A stretch of DNA of 64,000 nt from Caprella mutica (lineage: Eukaryota > Arthropoda > Malacostraca > Amphipoda > Caprellidae), in the NCBI GenBank assembly GCA_947561585.1, contig CANNZV010001868.1, positions 61,038 to 125,037 of the forward strand, in the 5' to 3' direction. Shown here in pieces: positions 26,385 to 38,244 of the stretch; the stretch's first letter is position 1; the number at the start of each line of letters is the position of its first letter. The position numbers and the translations under genes are program-made. A model generated the notes under the pieces. It did not search any database and had not been told where the DNA came from. It saw nothing but the letters and a program-made list of their open reading frames with translations.

Positions 26385-28350
26385 CACCAGTACAACTGAG
26401 TCACATCACACCAGTACAACTGAGTCACTTCACACCAGTACAACTGAGTCACATCACACCAGTACAACTGAGTCACATCACACCAGTACAACTGAGTCAC
26501 ATCACACCAGTACAACTGAGTCACATCACACCAGTACAACTGAGTCACATCTCACCAGTACAACTGAGTCACATCACACCAGTACAACTGAGTCACATCA
26601 CACCAGTACAACTGAGTCACATCTCACCAGTACAACTGAGTCACATCACACCAGTACAACTGAGTCACATCACACCAGTACAACTGAGTCACATCACACC
26701 AGTACAACTGAGTCACATCACACCAGTACAACTGAGTCACATCACACCAGTACAACTGAGTCACATCACACCAGTACAACTGAGTCACATCACACCAGTA
26801 CAACTGAGTCACATCACACCAGTACAACTGAGTCACATCACACCAGTACAACTGAGTCACATCTCACCAGTACAACTGAGTCACATCACACCAGTACAAC
26901 TGAGTCACATCACACCAGTACAACTGAGTCACATCTCACCAGTACAACTGAGTCACATCACACCAGTACAACTGAGTCACATCACACCAGTACAACTGAG
27001 TCACATCACACCAGTACAACTGAGTCACATCACACCAGTACAACTGAGTCACATCACACCAGTACAACTGAGTCACATCACACCAGTACAACTGAGTCAC
27101 ATCACACCAGTACAACTGAGTCACTTCCCACCAGTACAACTGAGTCACATCACACCAGTACAACTGAGTCACATCACACCAGTACAACTGAGTCACATCA
27201 CACCAGTACAACTGAGTCACATCTCACCAGTACAACTGAGTCACATCACACCAGTACAACTGAGTCACATCACACCAGTACAACTGAGTCACATCTCACC
27301 AGTACAACTGAGTCACATCACACCAGTACAACTGAGTCACATCTCACCAGTACAACTGAGTCACATCACACCAGTACAACTGAGTCACATCACACCAGTA
27401 CAACTGAGTCACATCACACCAGTACAACTGAGTCACATCTCACCAGTACAACTGAGTCACATCACACCAGTACAACTGAGTCACATCACACCAGTACAAC
27501 TGAGTCACATCACACCAGTACAACTGAGTCACATCTCACCAGTACAACTGAGTCACATCACACCAGTACAACTGAGTCACATCACACCAGTACAACTGAG
27601 TCACATCACACCAGTACAACTGAGTCACATCACACCAGTACAACTGAGTCACATCACACCAGTACAACTGAGTCACATCTCACCAGTACAACTGAGTCAC
27701 ATCACACCAGTACAACTGAGTCACATCACACCAGTACAACTGAGTCACATCACACCAGTACAACTGAGTCACATCTCACCAGTACAACTGAGTCACATCT
27801 CACCAGTACAACTGAGTCACATCACACCAGTACAACTGAGTCACATCACACCAGTACAACTGAGTCACATCACACCAGTACAACTGAGTCACATCTCACC
27901 AGTACAACTGAGTCACATCACACCAGTACAACTGAGTCACATCTCACCAGTACAACTGAGTCACATCACACCAGTACAACTGAGTCACATCACACCAGTA
28001 CAACTGAGTCACATCACACCAGTACAACTGAGTCACATCACACCAGTACAACTGAGTCACATCACACCAGTACAACTGAGTCACATCACACCAGTACAAC
28101 TGAGTCACATCACACCAGTACAACTGAGTCACATCACACCAGTACAACTGAGTCACATCACACCAGTACAACTGAGTCACATCTCACCAGTACAACTGAG
28201 TCACATCACACCAGTACAACTGAGTCACTTCACACCAGTACAACTGAGTCACTTCACACCAGTACAACTGAGTCACATCACACCAGTACAACTGAGTCAC
28301 ATCACACCAGTACAACTGAGTCACATCTCACCAGTACAACTGAGTCACTT
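26385..28350. repeat. 24-bp satellite, about 82 copies, each with TGAGTCA
   Basis: The unit is ACATCACACCAGTACAACTG plus AGTC. ATCTCACC and CTTCACACC variants are scattered in runs. Every unit carries TGAGTCA, the consensus of AP-1/CNC-type bZIP factors. Frames of eight-residue repeats (MTQLYWCD) on the minus strand stay open only between ATCTC variants and are not genes. Confidence 0.98.
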
Positions 28351-28352
28351 CC

Positions 28353-28949
28353 CCCCCTCGTCATCACAGTCACTCAATCACAAGTTTGGTCTCAAATCTC
28401 CACCCTGGGAGCAGTTGAGAAAACTTAGATTCGCTTTAGAGTGTCAGGAGAAAGGATTTCGAAAGTTAAGTTAACTAAAAAGAATCGCAAGAACATTCTT
28501 CAAAGAGTGTGAAATGATCTGATATAATAAATAGAAATTGCCTGAGAGTGGGCAAAATTATGATGCATTGGTCAGACGGTTCAAAAGTTTGATATGTGTA
28601 AAAACTACAGAAAATAGTTTAACATTTATATGCAGAGTATGGTTAAGATATAAATGAATGTTTTAAAGTATACAAGGAGATCATCCGCAAAGAATAATTT
28701 TTAAGAAAGTAAAATAAGTACAAATATCTTTGTTTTAACTTATGATTAAAATGTTTAGAGTTGTACTAATTTGTTTCGAGTCCCTTGACGCTTTAATGTC
28801 TTGTACAGTTGCATGCTTTTGTCACTGGAAAAAAAATTCATGAATTCCTCATAGTTTTATCTAAAACAAACATCTTCATGTTTTATAATAATTGCACAAG
28901 TATTTCTTTAACAGATGATGTAAGCAGACTGAATAGTAGTGCACAAACA
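28353..28949. other. Gene-free spacer
   Basis: AT-rich unique sequence following the 24-bp satellite; no supported gene. Confidence 0.5.
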
Positions 28950-29166
28950 CACTGAAAAAAATACGAGTCCCTTGTTTAAATTGTGAGTCAATTAGACTCA
29001 TTCAATTATTTTACTCATAACATGAGTCATATTGATTCCTAATTCATAGTCAGATTTACTCAGGTAGAGTCAGGTAAAGTCAATCGAGAAAAAAGAATCC
29101 AATATGGAGTTTAGTCAGCCTTGACACAAGCGATGAGTCAGGTTGACACGCATTTTTTTCTTAGTG
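28950..29166. mobile_element. Possible MITE with CACTnAAAAAAA ends and GAGTCA words
   Basis: The left end CACTGAAAAAAATACGAGTC and the right end (minus strand CACTAAGAAAAAAATGCGTG) are imperfect inverted repeats. The interior repeats GAGTCA/TGACTC words, including GAGTC-AATTA-GACTC. Target duplications are unclear. Confidence 0.4.
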
Positions 29167-30191
29167 ATACGCTTGATAGAGAGATTGGTGTTCTAGCATG
29201 CGTATTTAGTAATGTAGCTATAACGTAACTTTATTAATTTACTAAAACTCTCATATTGCTCAATTATTCCGTCAGAGCAGACTTATAACAGCAAATTTTA
29301 TTGAAAACATGAAAGCGTCTTGAAATGAGTAATCAAGTAAAGGTCATTTTGATGTTCCTTCGAGTTCTCCTGACCAATAGCTTAATGACATGTGAGAGAT
29401 GCCCTCCTCTACTGAATTAATACAAGGACTGGTAATCTTGCATCAAAGCTCTTCATTGACCATTTGATGTTCCCCTGATGGCTCTTCAATGGGCTAATTG
29501 GAGAGCAATCGGTGGATCACGAGCCTTTCCAATAGCGGCTGATAGCTGCCATTAGATCAAACAGAATAGTAACCCTAATAGATTCCAAACGGAATGTTTG
29601 CTGCAAATTTGTATGAATCTATCAATAATGTATGTCCTTGTGTCCTTGGATTGGGAATGAATTATTTAAGCCATTCACATCAAGGATCAACAGTTTGTAA
29701 AAGAATAAATTTTCATTAAAGATCATCTAAACTCCTGAAAATATCCTAGCTGATCTGTCTATACACTTTACTAAACTGAGACAGAAATGCCACCAAAATT
29801 ATATATAATTTACCTAAAGTTAAAACCTACCATCAATTAGATATACAATAACTTATTAATATATTGAGATTGAAATCAATTTTTTTGTATCAAAATATGT
29901 GTTTCTTCAAATTATGATAATATTTTAAGATATAAAACATACATCAATATTTATATTCTATTGATTATATATAATAATACTTGAAATTGAACGAAAAATA
30001 GTTACAAATTCTCCTCAGATCATCAAGTATAATTTAGATTTTAAACGAATTAATGAACATCTTTTCAAGTTACCATCAATCTGTAACTTTTGCTCCTTCT
30101 AATTTCAGCTCAAAGAAGTTATAATTTCGTGAAAGAAGAATTAGCAATTGTAGAGCTGTGTGTAGGCGTGTAGTTGTAGTGACACATTGTA
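29167..30191. other. Gene-free region with a GC-richer patch
   Basis: Mostly AT-rich. The stretch 29340-29570 is non-repetitive and much richer in GC; no reading frame longer than a few dozen codons or splice structure was found. It may be a conserved or exonic remnant. Confidence 0.45.
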
Positions 30192-31028
30192 CAGTAAATC
30201 TCCTCTATAGTGAACTTATCAATAGTGAACTCCTCTATAGTGAACTTATCAACAGTAAATCTCCTCTATAGTGAACTTATCAATAGTGAACTCCTCTATA
30301 GTGAACTTATCAATATTGAACTCCTCTATAGTGAACTTATCAATAGTGAACTCCTCTATAGTGAACTTATCAATAGTGAACTCCTATATAGTGAATTTAT
30401 AAATAGTGAACTCCTATATAGTGAACTTATCAAGAGTGAACTCCTCTATAGTGAACTTATCAATAGTGAACTCCTATATAGTGAACTTATCAAGAGTGAA
30501 CTCCTCTATAGTGAACTTATCAATAGTGAACTCCTATATAGTGAATTTATAAATAGTGAACTCCTATATAGTGAACTTATCAAGAGTGAACTCCTATATA
30601 GTGAATTTATAAATAGTGAACTCCTATATAGTGAACTTATCAAGAGTGAACTCCTCTATAGTGAACTTATCAATAGTGAACTCCTATATAGTGAACTTAT
30701 CAAGAGTGAACTCCTATATAGTGAACTTATCAATAGTGAACTCCTATATAGTGAACTTATCAATAGTGAACTCCTATATAGTGAACTTATCAAGAGTGAA
30801 CTCCTATATAGTGAACTTATCAAGAGTGAACTCCTATATAGTGAACTTATCAAGAGTGAACTCCTCTATAGTGAACAAATTTTCTTTATAGTCTGCGACA
30901 AATTTTCTAAAACTGATAGAAATTCATGACAGACTGACGAAAATTTGTTCAATATTCAGGCTACTTCCTAACTCATTCACTATAGAGGAGTTCACTATAG
31001 AGGAGTTCACTATAGAGGAGTTTTGTTG
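30192..31028. mobile_element. Pogo-like TIR element with an expanded 30-bp array in its left arm
   Basis: The left end CAGTAAATCTCCTCTATAGT and right end (minus strand CAACAAAACTCCTCTATAGT) are inverted. Each is flanked by TA, the usual Tc1/mariner/pogo target. A second copy at 40969-41210 has the same ends and the same core (GTGAACAAATTTTCTTTA). In this copy the left subterminal motif CTCCTCTATAGTGAAC has multiplied into the 30200-30880 array. No transposase is present. Confidence 0.72.
30200..30880. repeat. 30-bp minisatellite, about 22 copies
   Basis: The unit is CTCCTCTATAGTGAACTTAT plus CAATAGTGAA, with CTATATA, CAAGAG and AATTTATAAA variants. It contains the TIR end motif of the surrounding element. 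The long frames on both strands come from the 30-bp period. Confidence 0.96.
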
Positions 31029-31424
31029 TATATATAATTCTAATAATAATTCTCCTAATATTTTATATTTAAAGATTATACAATTTATAATGTACGACGT
31101 GAGTCAGTAGAGAAACATGCAATTTGTATTATTGTAATCGATTCCATATATAATATAATATTCAGATTATGGAGTATTCAAAATAACAGATTTGCTGCTA
31201 ATCATTTGCAAGCAATTTTCTATTGAAAAGCATGCATTGATACACAGCAGTTCCTCTGCTAAAACTGTTTCCGTGTACCGTTCATTCTGGACAATAAAGT
31301 TCTTCGACTTCGTAATAAATTGACGATGATCCATCGACTAAAAGTTTGGACGGCGAAACTTACGATGCTGCCTTTCAGTTCATAACAACTGACTTTATCC
31401 ATTAAGCTTTTGCATAAACATCTA

Positions 31425-31690
31425 ACGGAGGTGATAGGTATAAATATGATATCTATAATAGATGATAGGTACCCTGGTACAAAACCTAGTATAGATGATA
31501 GGTATAATACCTAGTATAGATGATAGGTATAAATATCTAGTACAGATGTTAGGTATAATACCTAGTATAGATGATAGGTATAAATATCTAGTACAGATGT
31601 TAGGTATAATACCTAGTATAGATGATAGGTATAAATATCTAGTACAGATGTTAGGTATAAATATTTAGTATAGATGATAGGTATAAACGT
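31425..31690. repeat. 25-26-bp / 51-bp composite tandem repeat
   Basis: Units alternate between TAGATGATAGGTATAAATAT and CAGATGTTAGGTATAATACC types, giving a dimeric period of about 51 bp over five copies. Confidence 0.85.
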
Positions 31691-32043
31691 TTCTATAAAG
31701 AAGATATCCAACCAATCATCTCTAACGGATAATTTCAGAAGTAAATGATTGAAATGTCATGTGTAAATCATGTGCGTGCACATCTGCCCCATTTATCCAC
31801 AGCTATGAAAGAACTATCATTTTTTAAAGCCAGACTGCAAAAACCTGTAAAGAGTTTGCATAGGAATCATCCAAAATTAAACTGACATTTATTGCGCAAA
31901 AATTTATTTATATTAACAAAAAGATGTTTATATGCTTCACTATGTTTGTTTATTCAATAATGATGTGTATGTGTAATAAATGTTAATGATATTTTGAAAA
32001 TACATGTAAGAGTAACTTATAGGTGCAATAAAAATAATGGTGA

Positions 32044-32612
32044 CAGGACAATAACCCCCCATGCAAAAAAAACCCCGCGGTCAAAAAACCCCCGTGCAGT
32101 ATACCCCCCAGACAAATACCCCCGAACAAGAACCCCCAAGCAAAATACCCCCGGTGCGAAAAACCCCCGGTCGATGTAAATAGCATAATTCATTTTAATT
32201 AATTTTCATTAATTTTTTATTAATAAAATTACTATATGCTATAAATATAAAGAGATATAGTGCACCTAAGGTTAGGTTAGCGGTCCGATTAAGGGGGGTT
32301 TGGGGGGGGGGCTTGACCCCCGGCCAGGTTTGATAGTGACAAAATGTATACTGTACTTATTTTTACTATAAAATAGGTAATTGGGTATACATTATTTTGC
32401 AAAAAATTTGTCATTTTTTCGAAGAAAATGTAATAATTATTGGTTCGCATTGGATAATGTTCAATACATTAATAAAAATGAATTATGCTATTTATACAGA
32501 CCGGGGGTTTTTTGCTTGCTGGTTTTTTGTCCAGGGGGTATTTGTCCGGGGGGTTTATTGCACGGGGGGTTTTTGACCGCGGGGTTTTTTTGCATGGGGG
32601 GTTATTGTCCTG
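32044..32612. mobile_element. Foldback-like element with C-rich 15-16-bp units in both arms
   Basis: Each arm is about 150 bp. The left runs from CAGGACAATAACCCCCCATG through units of the type AAAAAACCCCCGGTG. The right is the reverse complement and ends GGGGGGTTATTGTCCTG. The 280-bp centre is AT-rich except for a G-run tract near 32293-32312. The flanks share AAAAATAAT on both sides, a possible target duplication a few bases away from the ends. Frames in the arms are artefacts. Confidence 0.72.
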
Positions 32613-32973
32613 GAATCAAAAATAATTTATACAATAAAAAGTAGGTAGTACTTACGTTTTGATTAGAGAATGTATTAAAAGTAACTCTTTCATTTAGCTC
32701 AGCTTAATTTATATTTGCATTAAAATCAATATCAATTTCAAAAATTAATTGGGAGACGAAACTAATATATCATTTTCAATTATTTCATATATATATATAC
32801 AGTTAAATATAGTGGATATCAATAAATACTATTTTTCCCTTTTATGGTAAAATTATGTCTATTACAGAACAAAAGCAAGTATGCTAAATAACAATTTTGC
32901 TATAATGTGATAAACACAAAATATAATAGAATTCTTGTTCAAAATTAGGAACAATAAAGAACTAACTTTATTA

Positions 32974-33702
32974 CAGGCAGTCCCTGCTTTTATTACACCT
33001 CGCCCTTATTACAAATGGTAATAAGAACAAGTTATGACTCAATTTATCATATAATTGTAACTCCTTAAACAATTCATTTTCTATGAGTTAGAATAAAAGA
33101 AAATGGTTTAAAGGTTCGACTTGATGAAAGCTCTGTTATTAAAGTTCTAAGTAGTGAATGAATTAAAAGTTAATAAAATTAAACCATAGCTAAACTCTCA
33201 CTCAGTATAGGTGAGTAATTAGTTTGATACGTTGATTTATTTACCTGCAGGTATCATGGACACCAATTGAAATGAATATTAAATAATAAATTTATATATT
33301 TTTCTTAAGTATCTGAAAATGTGGAAACATCCAATAACTAGGAACTTAACATACTGCCAAAAATATTTGCATAAAATTACTTCTTCTTTAAAATGTAACA
33401 CAATTATTTTAATCAAAGTACCAAACTAATTACTCACCTTCACTGAGTACCTAAGAGTTAAGCTGTGGTCGAATTTAATACTTTCAATTAATTCACTACT
33501 TTGAAATTTCTTCACAGAGCTTTCATCCTTCAAAATGCGCTATGTCGAGCCATCAGAACTATTTTCTCTTATTCTCACTCAAAGAAAATGAAATGTTTAA
33601 GGAGGTACAATTATATTATACCGTGAGTAATACCTCGCTCTTTAATACTATTTTCAAAAAAATCTGAGTAGCAATTTTGGTAATAAAATCGAGGTCTGCC
33701 TG
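32974..33702. mobile_element. TA-flanked element with about 250-bp inverted arms
   Basis: The left end CAGGCAGTCCCTGCTTTTAT and right end (minus strand CAGGCAGACCTCGATTTTAT) are inverted and bordered by TA on both sides. Homology between the arms continues inward through GAAAGCTCTGT and GAGTAATTAGTTTG to about 33240 on the left and 33410 on the right. A mini copy lies at 49675-49750. The size, TA target and CAG ends fit a Tc1/mariner/pogo-type non-autonomous element. Confidence 0.75.
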
Positions 33703-36187
33703 TATTAAATTTAGATGTTAATTTAATTGATAATGTACTTACCTATATGTTGTTACAATTACAAACTGAAAAAAAAATAGTTAAATAATATACAATTATA
33801 CATGTAACTATTATTCACATTATTTTTTAAATATTATTTAACTATTGTAGTAATGAATAATTTACATCATATTCCGATTCAATTTTTCAATGGTTAAGCT
33901 AGTCGTTATTTTATTTTAGTTATACCTTAAATTCTTTCAAAGAAAACTACGAATGGACTCAAAAAGAATTTATATCATTGTAAAGGATAATTGAAGAAAA
34001 AATTAAATATGAAGAAAAAAATTTATGTCTTTTTAATCTTAACTAGTTGGTGCTATAAGAATAATTTATATAAAGTATTATCATTTGAAGCTTTCCAATA
34101 TCATATTTATAAAAATATAAATTTTCAACTATTTTTAAACAAAGTCAATATTCTGATTACTTTATATCATTTTACTAAAAACCTGCTTTAATCCACCAAA
34201 AATTTCATATGAATGAATATGAATAAATACCATAAAATTCACATTGAAGATGCTCCAAAAACGAACAACATGAGAAAAATTATTAGTTATTTTTATCACA
34301 GTTCCCCCTGAGTAAAGTTTTCTTTGACAATAGCATTGACAAAAGTTTTCTTCAGATTTAGGAAGGGATACTCTCTCATTAATTGAAATGGGAAGATTTT
34401 CTTCATTGAGAAAATTGTCACAGCCAAGAGCCAACAAGTGAACAACTAATCAATTGATGCTTCATATTAGCAATTGAAAACACAAACAATAATAAAGTTA
34501 ATCTACAAGAAATGAAAAAGGGCATCAACTTGAACATTCACAATCTCATTTGTCTTTTGTATTAGATATATTTTTAATGATCCTGTATTTTGAAATTTGA
34601 ATTTATACTGAAGCTATAATGTAGGCTGTAATATATTAGTTTAATATATGGAATCATATACTCTCTTTATTTATATTGTAGAGTATGGGTATAAGAACTA
34701 GCAGACTAAATTAATCATGAGCCTTATTTATCTTTATTTTATTTCCAATTGAAAAGTTAATAATAGGGCAAGTTACAAATTCTCGTACTGTTCTACATTA
34801 TCAACCATATAAGAAAAAAGTTTATAGTAATAACTTAACTTTCTTTTTAAATAATAATTATTATGTCCTTTTTATTAGCCTACATTGTCGAAAATGTGTA
34901 GGTAACCCTAATTTGAAGAAGCCTATTCTGCTATATTATGATTATTCCACGTTCAATTATGTCCCTTTTTTGATCATTTATTTCAATTCATGTATTTTTT
35001 AAATATTTCCATTTGGACGGAACTATTATGTAGAATGATTAAAAAAAACAGTTCTATATATTAGGACGAAAGCAAGAAATAAAGAAAATTAATAAAGATA
35101 TCAACACATTAAAAAAATTAGATTAATAATTTACGTTTAAATTATAAACGGATATCAAATTTTCTCATTTATTTATATTTCAACACTGAACTATTTTAAT
35201 AAATATTCATTGAATTCATTGAACCTATTACTGTTTTGTTATTTCGACACCCACTTCCGTATTATTAGTTCTAATTCTCAGAATCTATTCGAAAACTGAA
35301 TGTCGAAATCTTTTTAATTAAGTTACTAATTCGACAACACTGTGAAGAAAGTAATTATTGGAAAATAAAATAAACTATCACAAAATGTTTATATTTTCAG
35401 ACAATAATTTAATAGTAGATTGGACAGTTTTAGAGGTAACACTTATGATTATTTTATATTTTGTGAATCCGTAAACAAAAAATTTATCATCAAAAATTGG
35501 AAAAATTCTTCATATATAAACTAAAACAATCATTCGTTCATTATTTGCCAAAAAAAATCATCCTTATTGAAATTTTATTTTAGTGGGGGTTTAAAGTCTG
35601 CTTCGGAACCAAAGGCCATATCACTGACGTCAAAAGAAAATTAAGTACAAAGGACTGGAAGAAGCAGTCACAAAGGAAACTAATGAAGTTAGTTATATAA
35701 TATAAATCAACAGAAGGTATTCTAAGTAACATTAATGCACTAATAGTTACAATTCACAACTATTCATATATTGTCAATATGATTTCATAATGATAACAAA
35801 TACGCGATATGATCATATGACATAAAACAATATGAGAACATATTTATGATATGTATATGATATGTTTTAATGACTTATAACAATGAGATGATATAGGATA
35901 TGTTTATATGATATTTATATATAGATATGTATTCATTTCTATATGAAACCTAATAGGTTAGTTATTTATTCTTACATCTCATTCATTTAACTATGTAATG
36001 CACAATAGTTACATGCATAATTATGTACTATATACAGTATAAAATTAATGTATATTATGGACAGATACATATAATTTGGACGAGTTTAATACAAATTAGT
36101 TTAAAGGAGGGTATGTGATATTGAAGTATCTAGCATTCTGAATTACTATATAGACATAGTAAATAAATAGTACTCCTTACAGCTTCA
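33703..36187. other. Gene-free AT-rich region
   Basis: No supported gene. A 91-codon minus-strand frame (34162-34437) is noted among the findings because it is not repeat-derived. Degenerate ATATGAT words at 35800-35900 are low-complexity sequence. Confidence 0.5.
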
Positions 36188-36855
36188 AACAGTCTCAACA
36201 ATTTCAAACATGTTTCAACAATTTTAAGCAAGTTTCAACAATTTTAAACATGTTTCAACAAGTTCAAACATGTTTCAACAATTTTAAACATGTTTCAACA
36301 AGTTCAAACATGCCTCAACAATTTCAAACATGCCTCAACAATTTTAAACAGTCCTAACCATTTTAAACATGCCTCAACAATTTTAAACATGCCTCAACAA
36401 GTTCAAACATGCCTCAACAATTTTAAACAGTCCTAACCATTTTAAACATGCCTCAACAATTTTAAACATGCCTCAACAATTTTAAACAGTCCTAACCATT
36501 TTAAACATGCCTCAACAATTTTAAACATGCCTCAACAATTTTAAACAGTCCTAACCATTTTAAACATGCCTCAACAATTTTAAACATGCCTCAACAATTT
36601 TAAACATGCCTTAACAAGTTCAAACATGTCTCAACAATTTCAAACAGTCCTAACCATTTCAAACATGCCTCAACAATTTCAAACATGTCTCAACAATTTC
36701 AAACAGTCCTAACCATTTCAAACATGCCTCAACAATTTCAAACATGTCTTAACAATTTCAAACATGTTTCAACAATTTCAAACAGTCCTAACCATTTCAA
36801 ACATGTCTCAACAATTTCAAACAGTCCTAACCATTTCAAACATGTCTTAAAAAGT
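36188..36855. repeat. 20-bp minisatellite with a three-unit higher order, about 33 copies
   Basis: Units are CAAACATGTTTCAACAATTT and relatives. In the middle third a repeating order of two CATGCCTCAACAATTT units and one CAGTCCTAACCATTT unit is evident, so a higher-order period of about 58-60 bp exists. Confidence 0.95.
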
Positions 36856-37232
36856 TAAAGATGTTCCATTTACAATCTGTTATTTGTAAAATAATATTTC
36901 CGTTGTTAAAAGTGAAAGTATTACACTACAATGTTAATGAATAATAACAGTGAAATATTCTATTAAAAATCATATTTCTACACTTTTTTTAAAAATTATG
37001 TTTAAAAAAGATAAATTACAACACCAAAATTCATCGGAAAATTCTTTCACTAAATCTATCTCTAACAGCAAAATATTATCAAATAACATTATATAGTACA
37101 CTAATACTAATTATTAATATTATACAAATATTATTTACTACATAATTTAAACTACAATTCTGTAACATTTTCTACCCTCATTCATTAAGAAAACATGAAA
37201 TTTAATAATAAAAATTATATATAGATGTGCCG

Positions 37233-37545
37233 TTTTAAAATGTTATTCACATTTAAAATGTTATTCACATTTAAAATGTTATTCAATTTAAAATGTTTTT
37301 CACATTTAAAATGTTATTCACATTTAAAATGTTATTCACATTTAAAATGTTATTCACATTTAAAATGTTTTTCACATTTAAAATGTTATTCACATTTAAA
37401 ATGTTATTCACATTTAAAATGTTATTCACATTTAAAATGTTATTCACATTTAAAATGTAATTCACATTTAAAATGTTATTCACATTTAAAATGTTATTCA
37501 CATTTAAAATGTTATTCACATCTAAAATGTTATTCACATTTAATT
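37233..37545. repeat. 19-bp minisatellite, about 16 copies
   Basis: The unit is TTTAAAATGTTATTCACAT, nearly perfect. Frames on both strands are products of the repeat. Confidence 0.97.
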
Positions 37546-38067
37546 TAATTGAAATACAAAAATTGATAATAAAATCATTTAAATGCAATTTCTTTTAATA
37601 TAACAGTACGTATTATACTCACACGTATTTATTCACATTTAACTATCAATACGAATAACTTGCCAAAAATTATTGCACATTAAATTAATAGGAAGCCAGA
37701 AAGTTGATATAAATATATTGGAATATTTATTTAACGCTATTTATTATGGAAACTATGACACTGCAGAATATTCGTAATTTTCTCCATGAACGGAATGATT
37801 TAAAATAAAAAAGAATTATTTTTTATGAATATTTGTAACTATACCCAAGAAAATATTTAACAGGTCACAAGCTTTTAAATGGTGGACAGTGTATAATATT
37901 TTCTACATATATTAGAGTTTAAATCTATAGTTTTAACGAGGTATTTTATCATATGGTTATCATTAAATATTTAAAAATGTACAACTTATTAACATAATAT
38001 ACATAAAATTCACTTAAATTAAGTCAAATAAATATTTTTCTTGATATAATTTCTATAGCAGCTTTAT

Positions 38068-38244
38068 TTAATTGAGTACAGGATGCCATTTTGTTATTTC
38101 CCTATCAGTCCTAGCTATTATTTCCTGCCAGTGGGCTTTACCCTGTTCGGTAGTGCTGGGGCCTAGGAAAAGGTAGCCCAGCTTGGTGGAGCGACGGGTG
38201 CGACCCACGCGAATTAGAGTCGCCTCGATGGTTATGTCGGAGAT
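38068..38244 (-). CDS. Coding exon 9: C-terminal end of C2B and stop
   Basis: 58 codons plus TAA, with acceptor CTCTCCACAG. It encodes residues 436-493. ISDITIEATLIRVGRT, KLGYLFLGP, GKAHWQEII and EITKWHPVLN match the last strands and the C-terminal W-H motif of synaptotagmin C2B domains. An AATAAA overlaps the stop (TAAATAAAG), so the polyadenylation signal may sit right at the end of the frame. Confidence 0.9.
   Translation of the reverse strand: MSDITIEATLIRVGRTRRSTKLGYLFLGPSTTEQGKAHWQEIIARTDREITKWHPVLN

Noticed and set aside
26339..28180. Four minus-strand frames of MTQLYWCD repeats
   Set aside because: They are products of the 24-bp satellite, ending wherever an ATCTC variant occurs.
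30210..30929. 239-residue plus-strand frame with INSELLYSEL repeats
   Set aside because: Product of the 30-bp array in the pogo-like element.
32262..32280. GGTTAGGTTAG as a telomeric repeat
   Set aside because: Only two TTAGG units within a mobile element; too short for an interstitial telomere.
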